Shown piece by piece: positions 46,301-64,000 of a DNA stretch of 64,000 nt. The notes beneath the pieces were generated by a model that searched no databases, was not told the origin of the DNA, and saw only the letters and a list, made by a program, of their open reading frames with translations. The position numbers and the translations under genes are program-made. This DNA comes from Chelatococcus albus (GTDB lineage: Bacteria > Pseudomonadota > Alphaproteobacteria > Rhizobiales > Beijerinckiaceae). The stretch covers positions 696,309 to 760,308 of the forward strand of contig NZ_JASJEV010000001.1 in NCBI RefSeq assembly GCF_030067675.1, given 5' to 3'. Each line of letters starts with the position of its first letter. Positions within the stretch are counted from its first letter, which is position 1.

Positions 46301-46714
46301 TCACTCGGCGATACGCTGAATGAAGCGCGTCTTGATCGGCAGCTTGGCGGCGCCGAGACGCAGCGCCTCACGGGCGATCTCCTCGTCCACGCCGTCAAGC
46401 TCGAACATGATCCGGCCGGGCTTCACGCGGCACGCCCAGTAATCGGGCGCGCCCTTGCCCTTGCCCATGCGGACTTCGGCAGGCTTGTCCGAAACCGGCA
46501 CGTCAGGGAAGATGCGGATCCACACGCGACCGGCGCGCTTCATGTGACGCGTGATCGCGCGGCGAGCCGCCTCGATCTGACGCGCGGTGACTCGCTCCGG
46601 CTCGAGCGCCTTAAGGCCAAACTGGCCGAAGTTCAACGCCGTGCCGCCCTTGGCCACACCATGGATGCGGCCCTTGAACTGCTTGCGGAACTTAGTCTTT
46701 TTGGGCTGCAGCAT
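46301..46714 (-). CDS. rplP: 50S ribosomal protein L16
   Basis: 137 residues, near the A-site and 5S junction. Blocks: [45 protein letters not shown] and [24 protein letters not shown]. It lies 27 nt after rpsC. Confidence 0.97.
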   Translation of the reverse strand: MLQPKKTKFRKQFKGRIHGVAKGGTALNFGQFGLKALEPERVTARQIEAARRAITRHMKRAGRVWIRIFPDVPVSDKPAEVRMGKGKGAPDYWACRVKPGRIMFELDGVDEEIAREALRLGAAKLPIKTRFIQRIAE

Positions 46715-46741
46715 TGTCCTGCCTCCTGACCGCCTGCGCTG

Positions 46742-47449
46742 TTACGCCGCAGCCTCACGACGACCGCTCGGACGCTGGCCGCCCTCGTCGGCAAGCCGCT
46801 TGTCCTGGGCCATCGGATCGTGCTCGAGGATCTCGCCCTTGAAGATCCACACCTTGATGCCGCACGTGCCGTAGGTCGTGAACGCCGTGGCCGTGCCATA
46901 GTCGACGTCGGCGCGCAGCGTGTGCAGCGGCACCCGCCCCTCACGGTACCACTCGAGCCGCGCGATCTCGGCCCCGCCGAGGCGACCGGAGCAGTTGATG
47001 CGGATGCCCTCGGCCCCGAGGCGCATGGCCGACTGCACGGCCCGCTTCATGGCGCGGCGGAAGGCAACGCGACGCTCGAGCTGCTGCGCGATCGACTCGG
47101 CGACCAGTGTCGCGTCGATCTCGGGCTTGCGCACCTCGACGATGTTGATCGCGACATCCGCGTCCGTCATCTTCGCCACGGTCTTGCGCAGCTTGTCGAT
47201 GTCGGCACCCTTCTTGCCGATGACCACGCCCGGCCGCGCCGAGTGGATGGTCACGCGGCACTTCTTGTGCGGACGCTCGATCACGATCTTGGAGACGGCC
47301 GCCTGCTTCAGCTGCTTCATCAGCGCTTCGCGGATGGCCATGTCCTCGTGCAGGAGCTTGCCGTATTCGCCCTTGTTGGCGAACCAGCGCGAGTCCCAGG
47401 TCCGGTTGATGCCGAGACGCAGACCGATCGGATTGACCTTCTGACCCAT
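46742..47449 (-). CDS. rpsC: 30S ribosomal protein S3
   Basis: 235 residues with an N-terminal type II KH domain ([30 protein letters not shown]) at the mRNA entry channel. It opens [22 protein letters not shown]. The C-terminus ends with a short basic tail ([13 protein letters not shown]). The ATG at 47449 fits the family; upstream in-frame sequence is rplV in another frame. Confidence 0.97.
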   Translation of the reverse strand: MGQKVNPIGLRLGINRTWDSRWFANKGEYGKLLHEDMAIREALMKQLKQAAVSKIVIERPHKKCRVTIHSARPGVVIGKKGADIDKLRKTVAKMTDADVAINIVEVRKPEIDATLVAESIAQQLERRVAFRRAMKRAVQSAMRLGAEGIRINCSGRLGGAEIARLEWYREGRVPLHTLRADVDYGTATAFTTYGTCGIKVWIFKGEILEHDPMAQDKRLADEGGQRPSGRREAAA

Positions 47450-47459
47450 CTCGCTCTCC

Positions 47460-47840
47460 TCAAGCCTTCTCGGCGACTTCACGAACCACGATCGTGAGGT
47501 TCGAGAAGGGCTTCTCGATGCGGGCGCCGCGACCGCGGGCACGCGCGTGGAACCGCTTCATGACGAGCGCCTTGCCGACGAACGCCTCCGCCACGACGAG
47601 ATCGTCCACGTCGAGATCGTGGTTGTTCTCGGCATTGGCGATGGCGCTCTCCAGCGTCTTCTTGACGTCGCCGGAAATGCGCTTGCGGCTGAACTCGAGG
47701 TCGGCGAGCGCGGTCGAAACCTTCTTGCCGCGGATGAGCGCCGCCACGAGGTTGAGCTTCTGGGGGCTGACACGCAGGTTGCGCGTCACCGCCCGGGCCT
47801 CGTTGTCGGCGAGCGCGCGGGGATGGGCTTGCTTACCCAT
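47460..47840 (-). CDS. rplV: 50S ribosomal protein L22
   Basis: 126 residues. The extended beta hairpin that lines the exit tunnel is present as [28 protein letters not shown] (reading [13 protein letters not shown]). The region where macrolide-resistance deletions occur shows no obvious change. It lies 3 nt after rpsS. Confidence 0.97.
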   Translation of the reverse strand: MGKQAHPRALADNEARAVTRNLRVSPQKLNLVAALIRGKKVSTALADLEFSRKRISGDVKKTLESAIANAENNHDLDVDDLVVAEAFVGKALVMKRFHARARGRGARIEKPFSNLTIVVREVAEKA

Positions 47841-47843
47841 GGC

Positions 47844-48122
47844 TCACTTCCTCTTCGCCTTCTTGTCCGCCGCGTGGCCGTGGAAGGTCCGCGTCGGAGA
47901 GAACTCGCCGAACTTGTGGCCGACCATCTCCTCGGTCACCGAGACCGGGATATGCTTCTGGCCGTTGTAGACGCCGAAGGTGAGGCCCACGAACTGCGGG
48001 AGGATCGTGGAGCGGCGGCTCCAGATCTTGATCACCTCGGCGCGCTGAGAGCCGCGGGCGGCCTCCGCCTTCTTGAGGAGGTAGCCGTCGACGAACGGAC
48101 CCTTCCAGACAGAACGTGCCAT
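47844..48122 (-). CDS. rpsS: 30S ribosomal protein S19
   Basis: 92 residues at the 30S head. Starts [20 protein letters not shown] and contains [43 protein letters not shown]. It lies 12 nt after rplB. Confidence 0.97.
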   Translation of the reverse strand: MARSVWKGPFVDGYLLKKAEAARGSQRAEVIKIWSRRSTILPQFVGLTFGVYNGQKHIPVSVTEEMVGHKFGEFSPTRTFHGHAADKKAKRK

Positions 48123-48134
48123 CGTGCGCGCCCC

Positions 48135-48974
48135 TTACTTCTTCTTCCGCTGGTGACGGCTCGACACGATCATGCCGTCCGTCCGCTTGTTGGAGCGGGT
48201 CTTCTTGCCCTTGGTCGGCTTGCCCCAGGGCGTGACCGGATGGCGGCCACCCGAGGTGCGGCCCTCACCACCACCGTGCGGGTGGTCGATCGGGTTCATG
48301 GTCACGCCGCGGTTGTGCGGGCGACGACCGAGCCAGCGGGAACGACCGGCCTTGCCGATGTTGATGTTCATGTGGTCCGGGTTCGACACCGCACCGACGG
48401 TGGCGAAGCACTGACCATGAACGAGGCGCTGCTCGCCCGAGTTCAGGCGGACGATGACATAGCCCTGGTCGCGGCCGACGATCTGAGCGTAGGTTCCGGC
48501 CGAGCGGGCGACCGCACCGCCCTTGCCGATCTTCAGCTCGATGTTGTGGACGATGGTGCCGACCGGCATGTTGCCGATGGGCATGGCATTGCCCGGCTTG
48601 ATGTCGACCTGCTCGCCGGCCACCACCGCGTCGCCCACCGACAGGCGCTGCGGCGCGAGGATGTAGGCGAGCGCCCCGTCCTCGTACTTGACGAGGGCGA
48701 GGAAGGCGGTGCGGTTCGGATCGTACTCGATCCGCTCCACCGTGCCCGGCACGCCGAGCTTCTCGCGGCGCTTGAAATCGACCAGGCGGTAGGTCCGCTT
48801 GTGGCCGCCGCCGCGAAAGCGCACGGTGACCCGGCCGTTGTTGTTGCGGCCGCCCGAGGACGACAGGCCCTCGGTCAGCGACTTGACCGGCTTGCCCTTG
48901 TAGAGCTCGGACCGGTCGACGATCACGAGCTGGCGAAGGCTCGGCGTGACCGGTTTGAATGTCTTCAAAGCCAT
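48135..48974 (-). CDS. rplB: 50S ribosomal protein L2
   Basis: 279 residues, essential for subunit joining and close to the peptidyl-transferase centre. It has [24 protein letters not shown] and the near-invariant [31 protein letters not shown] holding the key His. It lies 20 nt upstream-adjacent to rplW in the S10 order. Confidence 0.98.
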   Translation of the reverse strand: MALKTFKPVTPSLRQLVIVDRSELYKGKPVKSLTEGLSSSGGRNNNGRVTVRFRGGGHKRTYRLVDFKRREKLGVPGTVERIEYDPNRTAFLALVKYEDGALAYILAPQRLSVGDAVVAGEQVDIKPGNAMPIGNMPVGTIVHNIELKIGKGGAVARSAGTYAQIVGRDQGYVIVRLNSGEQRLVHGQCFATVGAVSNPDHMNINIGKAGRSRWLGRRPHNRGVTMNPIDHPHGGGEGRTSGGRHPVTPWGKPTKGKKTRSNKRTDGMIVSSRHQRKKK

Positions 48975-48994
48975 CGGCTCACTCCTTCACCTGC

Positions 48995-49291
48995 TCACAG
49001 GCCGGTCGTGACGTCGATCGAATGACCCTCGGCGAGGGTCACGACCGCCTTCTTCACGTCCGAACGCTGGCCGACCGTGTTCCTGAAGCGCTTCACCTTG
49101 CCCTTGGTGAGCACGGTGTTGACGCTCGTGACCTTCACGTCGAACAGCTTCTCGACGGCGGCCTTGATCTGCGGCTTCGTGGCGGTCTTGGCCACCTTGA
49201 AGACGACCTTGTTCTGCTCGGCAGCGTTGGTCGCCTTCTCGGTGATCACCGGGCCGACGATGACGTCGTAATGGCGCGGATCGATGCTCAT
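48995..49291 (-). CDS. rplW: 50S ribosomal protein L23
   Basis: 98 residues at the exit tunnel, docking trigger factor and SRP. Blocks: [49 protein letters not shown]. Its start overlaps the rplD stop by 4 nt (ATGA), which implies translational coupling. Confidence 0.97.
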   Translation of the reverse strand: MSIDPRHYDVIVGPVITEKATNAAEQNKVVFKVAKTATKPQIKAAVEKLFDVKVTSVNTVLTKGKVKRFRNTVGQRSDVKKAVVTLAEGHSIDVTTGL

Positions 49292-49908
49292 TTGAAGCGC
49301 GCCTCCAGCGCGTCCACGGCGGCCTTCGTCAGGACGAGCGTGTCCCGCCGCAGGATGTCATAGACGTTGATGCCCTGGACCGGCAGGACGTCGACGTTCG
49401 GGATGTTGCGCGCGGCAAGCCCGAAGTTCGCGTCGAGCTCGGCCCCGTCGATCACGAGCGCGCTCGCAAGCCCGAGCTTGCCGAAGCGCTCCTTGAGCGC
49501 CTTGGTCCTGGGCTCCGCGACCGCGGCCTTGTCGAGCACCACGATGGCGTTTGCCTTGGCCTTGGCCGACAGGGCGTGCTTGAGCGCCAGCGCACGGACC
49601 TTCTTCGGCAGGTCGTGGGCGTGGTCGCGCACAACCGGCCCGAAGGCCTTGCCGCCGCCGCGGAACTGCGGCGCCGAGGCCGCGCCGTGGCGGGCGTTGC
49701 CCGTGCCCTTCTGTCGGTACATCTTCTTCGTCGTGCGGCTCACTTCGGAGCGGCCGAGCGACTTGTGCGTGCCGGCCTGGCGCTTGGCGAGCTGCCAGCG
49801 CACGCAGCGGTGGATGAGGTCGGCGCGAGGCTCGAGGCCGAAGATGGCCTCGTCAAGCTCGATCGAGCCGGCCTTGCCGCCTTCGATGGTGGTCACGTCG
49901 AGCTTCAT
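49288..49908 (-). CDS. rplD: 50S ribosomal protein L4
   Basis: 206 residues; in E. coli also the autoregulator of the S10 operon. The tunnel loop [30 protein letters not shown] is intact. The ATG at 49908 shares one base with the rplC stop (TGATG); a GTG one codon earlier is less likely. No E. coli-type S10 leader was recognised upstream of rpsJ. Confidence 0.97.
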   Translation of the reverse strand: MKLDVTTIEGGKAGSIELDEAIFGLEPRADLIHRCVRWQLAKRQAGTHKSLGRSEVSRTTKKMYRQKGTGNARHGAASAPQFRGGGKAFGPVVRDHAHDLPKKVRALALKHALSAKAKANAIVVLDKAAVAEPRTKALKERFGKLGLASALVIDGAELDANFGLAARNIPNVDVLPVQGINVYDILRRDTLVLTKAAVDALEARFK

Positions 49909-50645
49909 CACGCGCTCTCCTGCCCTTCAGCTGCCGGCTGCTCGGCGGCCGGAGCCGCGTCGGCCTTGCCCGCCTCGCGGAAGGCGCCCGGCAGCGGGGC
50001 CTCCTTCGGCAGCGCCCGCTTCACAGCGTCGCGCACCATGATCCAGCCGCCGGCGACGCCCGGAACAGCGCCCTCGACGAGGATCAGGCCGCGCTCGACG
50101 TCGGTCCGCACGACACGCAGGTTCTGCGTGGTGACGCGCTCGACACCGAGGTGACCGGGCATCTTCTTGTTCTTGAACGTCTTGCCGGGGTCCTGGCGGC
50201 CGCCCGTCGAACCGATGGAACGGTGCGAGATCGACACGCCGTGCGAAGCACGCAGACCGCCGAAATTCCAGCGCTTCATGCCGCCGGCAAAGCCCTTGCC
50301 GGTCGTGACGCCCGTGACGTCGACAAACTGGCCCGGCACGAAGTGGTCCGCCGTGATCTCGGCGCCGACCGGGATCATGTGAGCCGGATCAACACGGAAC
50401 TCGACGAGCTTGCGCTTCGGCTCAACCTTGGCGACGGCGAACCGGCCGCGCTCGGCCTTCGAGACGTTCTTCACCTTGGCCCTGCCGGCGCCGACCTGCA
50501 GCGCCGTGTAGCCGTTGGTCTCGGCGGTCCGATGCGCGACCACCTGGCAGTGGTCGAGTTTCAGGACCGTGACCGGGACATGCTCGCCCGCGTCCGTAAA
50601 GACACGGGTCATCCCGACCTTCTGTGCGATGACGCCTGAGCGCAT
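49908..50645 (-). CDS. rplC: 50S ribosomal protein L3
   Basis: 245 residues, an early assembly protein. The central extension toward the peptidyl-transferase centre is [44 protein letters not shown], with the Gln that is methylated in E. coli (GGRQDPGK). The C-terminus has an alphaproteobacterial Ala/Glu-rich extension of about 30 residues. It lies 49 nt after rpsJ. Confidence 0.97.
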   Translation of the reverse strand: MRSGVIAQKVGMTRVFTDAGEHVPVTVLKLDHCQVVAHRTAETNGYTALQVGAGRAKVKNVSKAERGRFAVAKVEPKRKLVEFRVDPAHMIPVGAEITADHFVPGQFVDVTGVTTGKGFAGGMKRWNFGGLRASHGVSISHRSIGSTGGRQDPGKTFKNKKMPGHLGVERVTTQNLRVVRTDVERGLILVEGAVPGVAGGWIMVRDAVKRALPKEAPLPGAFREAGKADAAPAAEQPAAEGQESA

Positions 50646-50694
50646 GAGCGTATCCTCTCGGCGTGACCCTAAACTGACAGGCCCGAAGGCGCCG

Positions 50695-51003
<309 letters not shown>

Positions 51004-51037
51004 GACAGAGCCCTCAGGGCACGATCCCGGGACGGGC

Positions 51038-51065
51038 GGCGGCGCAGCCGAAGCGGCGCGCCGCC
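51038..51065 (-). other. GC-rich hairpin between tuf and rpsJ
   Basis: GGCGGCGC and GCGCCGCC pair as an 8-bp stem, with a further GCCG/CGGC-type inner pairing, starting 9 nt after the tuf stop. No T-run follows, so it may attenuate or stabilise the transcript entering the S10 genes. Confidence 0.45.
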
Positions 51066-51073
51066 GGTCCGCC

Positions 51074-52264
<1,191 letters not shown>

Positions 52265-52320
52265 CGTAGGGCTCCTTGTAGGAACTCGACGTCAGTCGAT
52301 TGTTCGTTTCTGGTTCAGGC

Positions 52321-54396
<2,076 letters not shown>

Positions 54397-54426
54397 CGTC
54401 TTGAGCTCCGTCCGGTCCTGCGCCCG

Positions 54427-54897
54427 TCACCAGCGATAGTGCGAGAAGGCGCGGTTCGCCTCGGCCATGCGGTGCGTGTCTTCGCGCTTCTTCACGGCAC
54501 TGCCGCGATTGTTCGACGCGTCGATGAGCTCCGCCGACAGGCGATCGACCATGGTCTTGTCGTTGCGCGCACGCGCGGCGGCGATGAGCCAGCGGATCGC
54601 CAGCGCCTGCCGACGCTCGCTGCGAACCTCGACCGGCACCTGGTAGGTGGCACCGCCGACGCGGCGGGACCGCACCTCGATCGCCGGCGCAACGTTGTCG
54701 AGCGCCTGCTTGAAGACGGCGAGCGGGTCGGTCTTCAGCTTCTGCTCGATGACGTCGAAAGCGCCGTAGACGATCGCCTCGGCGACCGACTTCTTGCCGT
54801 CGTGCATCACGGAGTTCATGAACTTCGTGACGACGACATCCCCGAACTTGGCGTCCGGAATGATCTCGCGCTTCTCGGCCCTGTGACGTCGGGACAT
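54427..54897 (-). CDS. rpsG: 30S ribosomal protein S7
   Basis: 156 residues, the head-nucleating 16S binder and in E. coli the str-operon repressor. Starts [28 protein letters not shown] and has [27 protein letters not shown]. It ends at the usual SHYRW. It lies 42 nt after rpsL. Confidence 0.97.
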   Translation of the reverse strand: MSRRHRAEKREIIPDAKFGDVVVTKFMNSVMHDGKKSVAEAIVYGAFDVIEQKLKTDPLAVFKQALDNVAPAIEVRSRRVGGATYQVPVEVRSERRQALAIRWLIAAARARNDKTMVDRLSAELIDASNNRGSAVKKREDTHRMAEANRAFSHYRW

Positions 54898-54939
54898 CTG
54901 TTCCGCTCCGTCCTGTTCGAATTCCAGATCGCGCCCGAC

Positions 54940-55311
54940 TTACTTCGGACGCTTCGCGCCGTACTTCGAACGACGCTGCTTGCGGTTCTTGACGCCCTGA
55001 GTGTCGAGCACGCCGCGCAGAACGTGGTAGCGCACACCCGGAAGGTCCTTGACACGGCCGCCGCGGATCATGACGACCGAGTGCTCCTGCAGGTTATGCC
55101 CCTCGCCGGGGATGTAACCGATCACCTCGAAGCCGTTGGTCAAGCGGACCTTGGCCACCTTACGCAGCGCCGAGTTCGGCTTCTTCGGCGTCGTCGTGTA
55201 GACGCGCGTGCACACGCCCCGCTTCTGCGGGCAGGCCTCGAGCGCGGGAACCTTGTTCCGGCTCTTCTGCGCCGTCCGCGGGTTGCGGATCAGCTGGCTG
55301 ATCGTCGGCAT
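54940..55311 (-). CDS. rpsL: 30S ribosomal protein S12
   Basis: 123 residues, at the decoding centre. The start [12 protein letters not shown] at ATG 55311 is the family start. [13 protein letters not shown] and [13 protein letters not shown] are intact, with Lys43 and Lys88 (gene numbering) unchanged, so no streptomycin-resistance substitution is encoded. Asp89 is the beta-methylthiolation site in many bacteria. It is the first gene of the str part; a promoter is expected in the long region upstream. Confidence 0.98.
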   Translation of the reverse strand: MPTISQLIRNPRTAQKSRNKVPALEACPQKRGVCTRVYTTTPKKPNSALRKVAKVRLTNGFEVIGYIPGEGHNLQEHSVVMIRGGRVKDLPGVRYHVLRGVLDTQGVKNRKQRRSKYGAKRPK

Positions 55312-55880
55312 CCTTCGCCCTCTCGCTCTCGCACCGCCCAGGCGGCCGCCAAGCAACGTCAATCAATTCGGTTCACGGCGCCGCCCCGCCCCATTCCATG
55401 GGAATGCAGACAAAGCGAATCCGCGCCTCAGGCCCATCCAGCCTTAGGCGCGAAGCGCACGCAGAGGACCACGATGCTCACACATCGCAGTCATGCCCCT
55501 TGCTGACTTTACAAGTCTGACTTGCGGTCAGTCGGTGCTGATCACGACAGCGTTTAGGGTTCAAACATCGAAGCTGGGCGCCTCGACCGGCGAACACCTA
55601 CGGCCTATCGAAAGTGCAGTGCTTCTAACGTCTGAGTCGTCCCGCGTCAACCGCAAATCGGCACCAAATGCAGGTGGCGTCTAAGGTTGGCCGCCCGCAT
55701 CCCCCGTCCGTTCCGTACGAGGGCGGATGACATCATCGGCGTTGAGCACGGCGGCGGGCCCGGCCTTGCCCTTCTGTGCACGGCCGGGGCCTTCGACCCG
55801 GTCCAGGATCGCGCGCCCCGATCGTGTGCGGCCGTATTCGTCCCGTCCGGGCCCGGAAGCCGGCTGGCGACCCAACGAAG
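55312..55880. other. Long spacer between rpoC terminator and rpsL
   Basis: No gene is supported. Bases about 55490-55680 are less GC-rich than the coding flanks. Two adjacent small hairpins share base 55517: GACTT-TAC-AAGTC (55505-55517) and CTGAC-TTGCG-GTCAG (55517-55531). A promoter candidate lies at 55622-55650. The transcript leader of rpsL would be about 300 nt, long enough for a regulatory structure, but I recognise none. Confidence 0.6.
55622..55650 (-). promoter_or_regulatory. Candidate rpsL-operon promoter
   Basis: On the minus strand TTGACG (55645-55650) and TAGAAG (55622-55627) are separated by exactly 17 bases, a fair alphaproteobacterial housekeeping promoter. It faces rpsL, 311 nt upstream of its start. 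Prediction only. Confidence 0.5.
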
Positions 55881-55912
55881 CAAAAAGAAAGGGCCACCCG
55901 GAGGTGGCCCTT
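55881..55912 (-). terminator. Intrinsic terminator after rpoC
   Basis: On the minus strand a 10-bp stem AAGGGCCACC/GGTGGCCCTT with a 4-base loop is followed by TTTCTTTTT-like Ts (complement of 55881-55890). It starts 41 nt after the rpoC stop and should separate the rpoBC transcript from rpsL. Confidence 0.9.
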
Positions 55913-55953
55913 GCCGCTTGCCGATGAACCGGCCTTCGCCGCCCCCGGGCATC

Positions 55954-60141
<4,188 letters not shown>

Positions 60142-60246
60142 CGCCGTCTCCTCGGTTGCGGGGGCGCTCAGGGAGCGGCACGTCCCGCCGGCAATCACGT
60201 TGCGGACACCGCGGCAGCCCGCGACATCAACGCTTCAAGCTCTGAA

Positions 60247-60275
60247 GCCGCGGGCGCTCGCTGAGCCCCCGCGGC
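60247..60275 (-). other. Hairpin in the rpoB-rpoC spacer
   Basis: GCCGCGGG and CCCGCGGC are perfect 8-bp arms with a 13-base loop, in the middle of the 165-nt spacer. There is no T-run. In many bacteria this spacer holds an RNA-processing site, but nothing specific is recognised here. Confidence 0.4.
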
Positions 60276-60306
60276 CTTGTTCATCCTCAAACCGACACCG
60301 GCACCC

Positions 60307-64000
<3,694 letters not shown>

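Overview
The window is high-GC chromosomal DNA of an alphaproteobacterium, most likely of the order Hyphomicrobiales (Rhizobiales). The evidence is the propionyl-CoA carboxylase pair, the ATP12 assembly factor, the short-LID adenylate kinase, the long zinc-free S14, and the chain ribosomal cluster - rplQ - DegP-like protease - rarA - crcB - rluC - HAD phosphatase - ATP12 - pccB. The genus cannot be fixed because no rRNA gene is present.

Region 1 (1-12.3 kb) is a mosaic of short independent units. It starts with a nickel/cobalt efflux start (rcnA-like) under an RcnR/DmeR-type repressor and a palindromic operator. MgtE, a GH25 lipoprotein, an ICMT-like methyltransferase, isovaleryl-CoA dehydrogenase, a secreted DUF6454-like protein, an LpxO-like hydroxylase, an aldo/keto reductase, a GNAT enzyme, an LprI-like protein, a YdcF-like protein, DUF3253, DUF599, a rhodanese and an acylphosphatase follow. 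An AT-rich pocket lies near 10.25-10.40 kb.

Region 2 (12.4-13.6 kb) is an 844-bp IS5-family element with TA duplications. Its transposase is split by a -1 frameshift at an A5G6 run. Directly to its right is the decayed C-terminal end of a probable methyltransferase.

Region 3 (13.6-36.6 kb) is framed by pccA and pccB, which lie about 10 kb apart on the same strand. The block between them holds an MgtC/DUF4010 membrane protein, an orphan conserved gene, a P450-monooxygenase pair with a divergent ArsR-type regulator and a palindrome over the regulator start, a YegD-like Hsp70, an MhqO/MhqD-like dioxygenase-hydrolase pair, an M19 dipeptidase and a periplasmic Ntn amidase. After pccB come a class D beta-lactamase, then ATP12, a HAD phosphatase, an RluC-type pseudouridine synthase and CrcB. 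The last three are coupled by 4-nt overlaps. RarA, a GNAT gene broken by one in-frame TGA, a DegP-like protease, a PilZ protein and an ankyrin-repeat protein complete the region.

Region 4 (36.6-64 kb) is the fused str-S10-spc-alpha ribosomal cluster, all on the minus strand: rpoB(partial)-rpoC-[terminator]-rpsL-rpsG-fusA-tuf-rpsJ-rplCDWB-rpsS-rplV-rpsC-rplP-rpmC-rpsQ-rplNXE-rpsN-rpsH-rplFR-rpsE-rpmD-rplO-secY-adk-rpsM-rpsK-rpoA-rplQ-[terminator]. Good intrinsic terminators follow rpoC and rplQ, and candidate sigma70-type promoters precede rpsL and rpsM.

I found no CRISPR array, tRNA, rRNA, phage or recognisable defence system. The most notable items are the P450/ArsR module, the class D beta-lactamase in a housekeeping context, the IS element whose transposase stop codon uses its target duplication, and the single-codon break in the GNAT gene. 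None is clearly a new kind of biological system.
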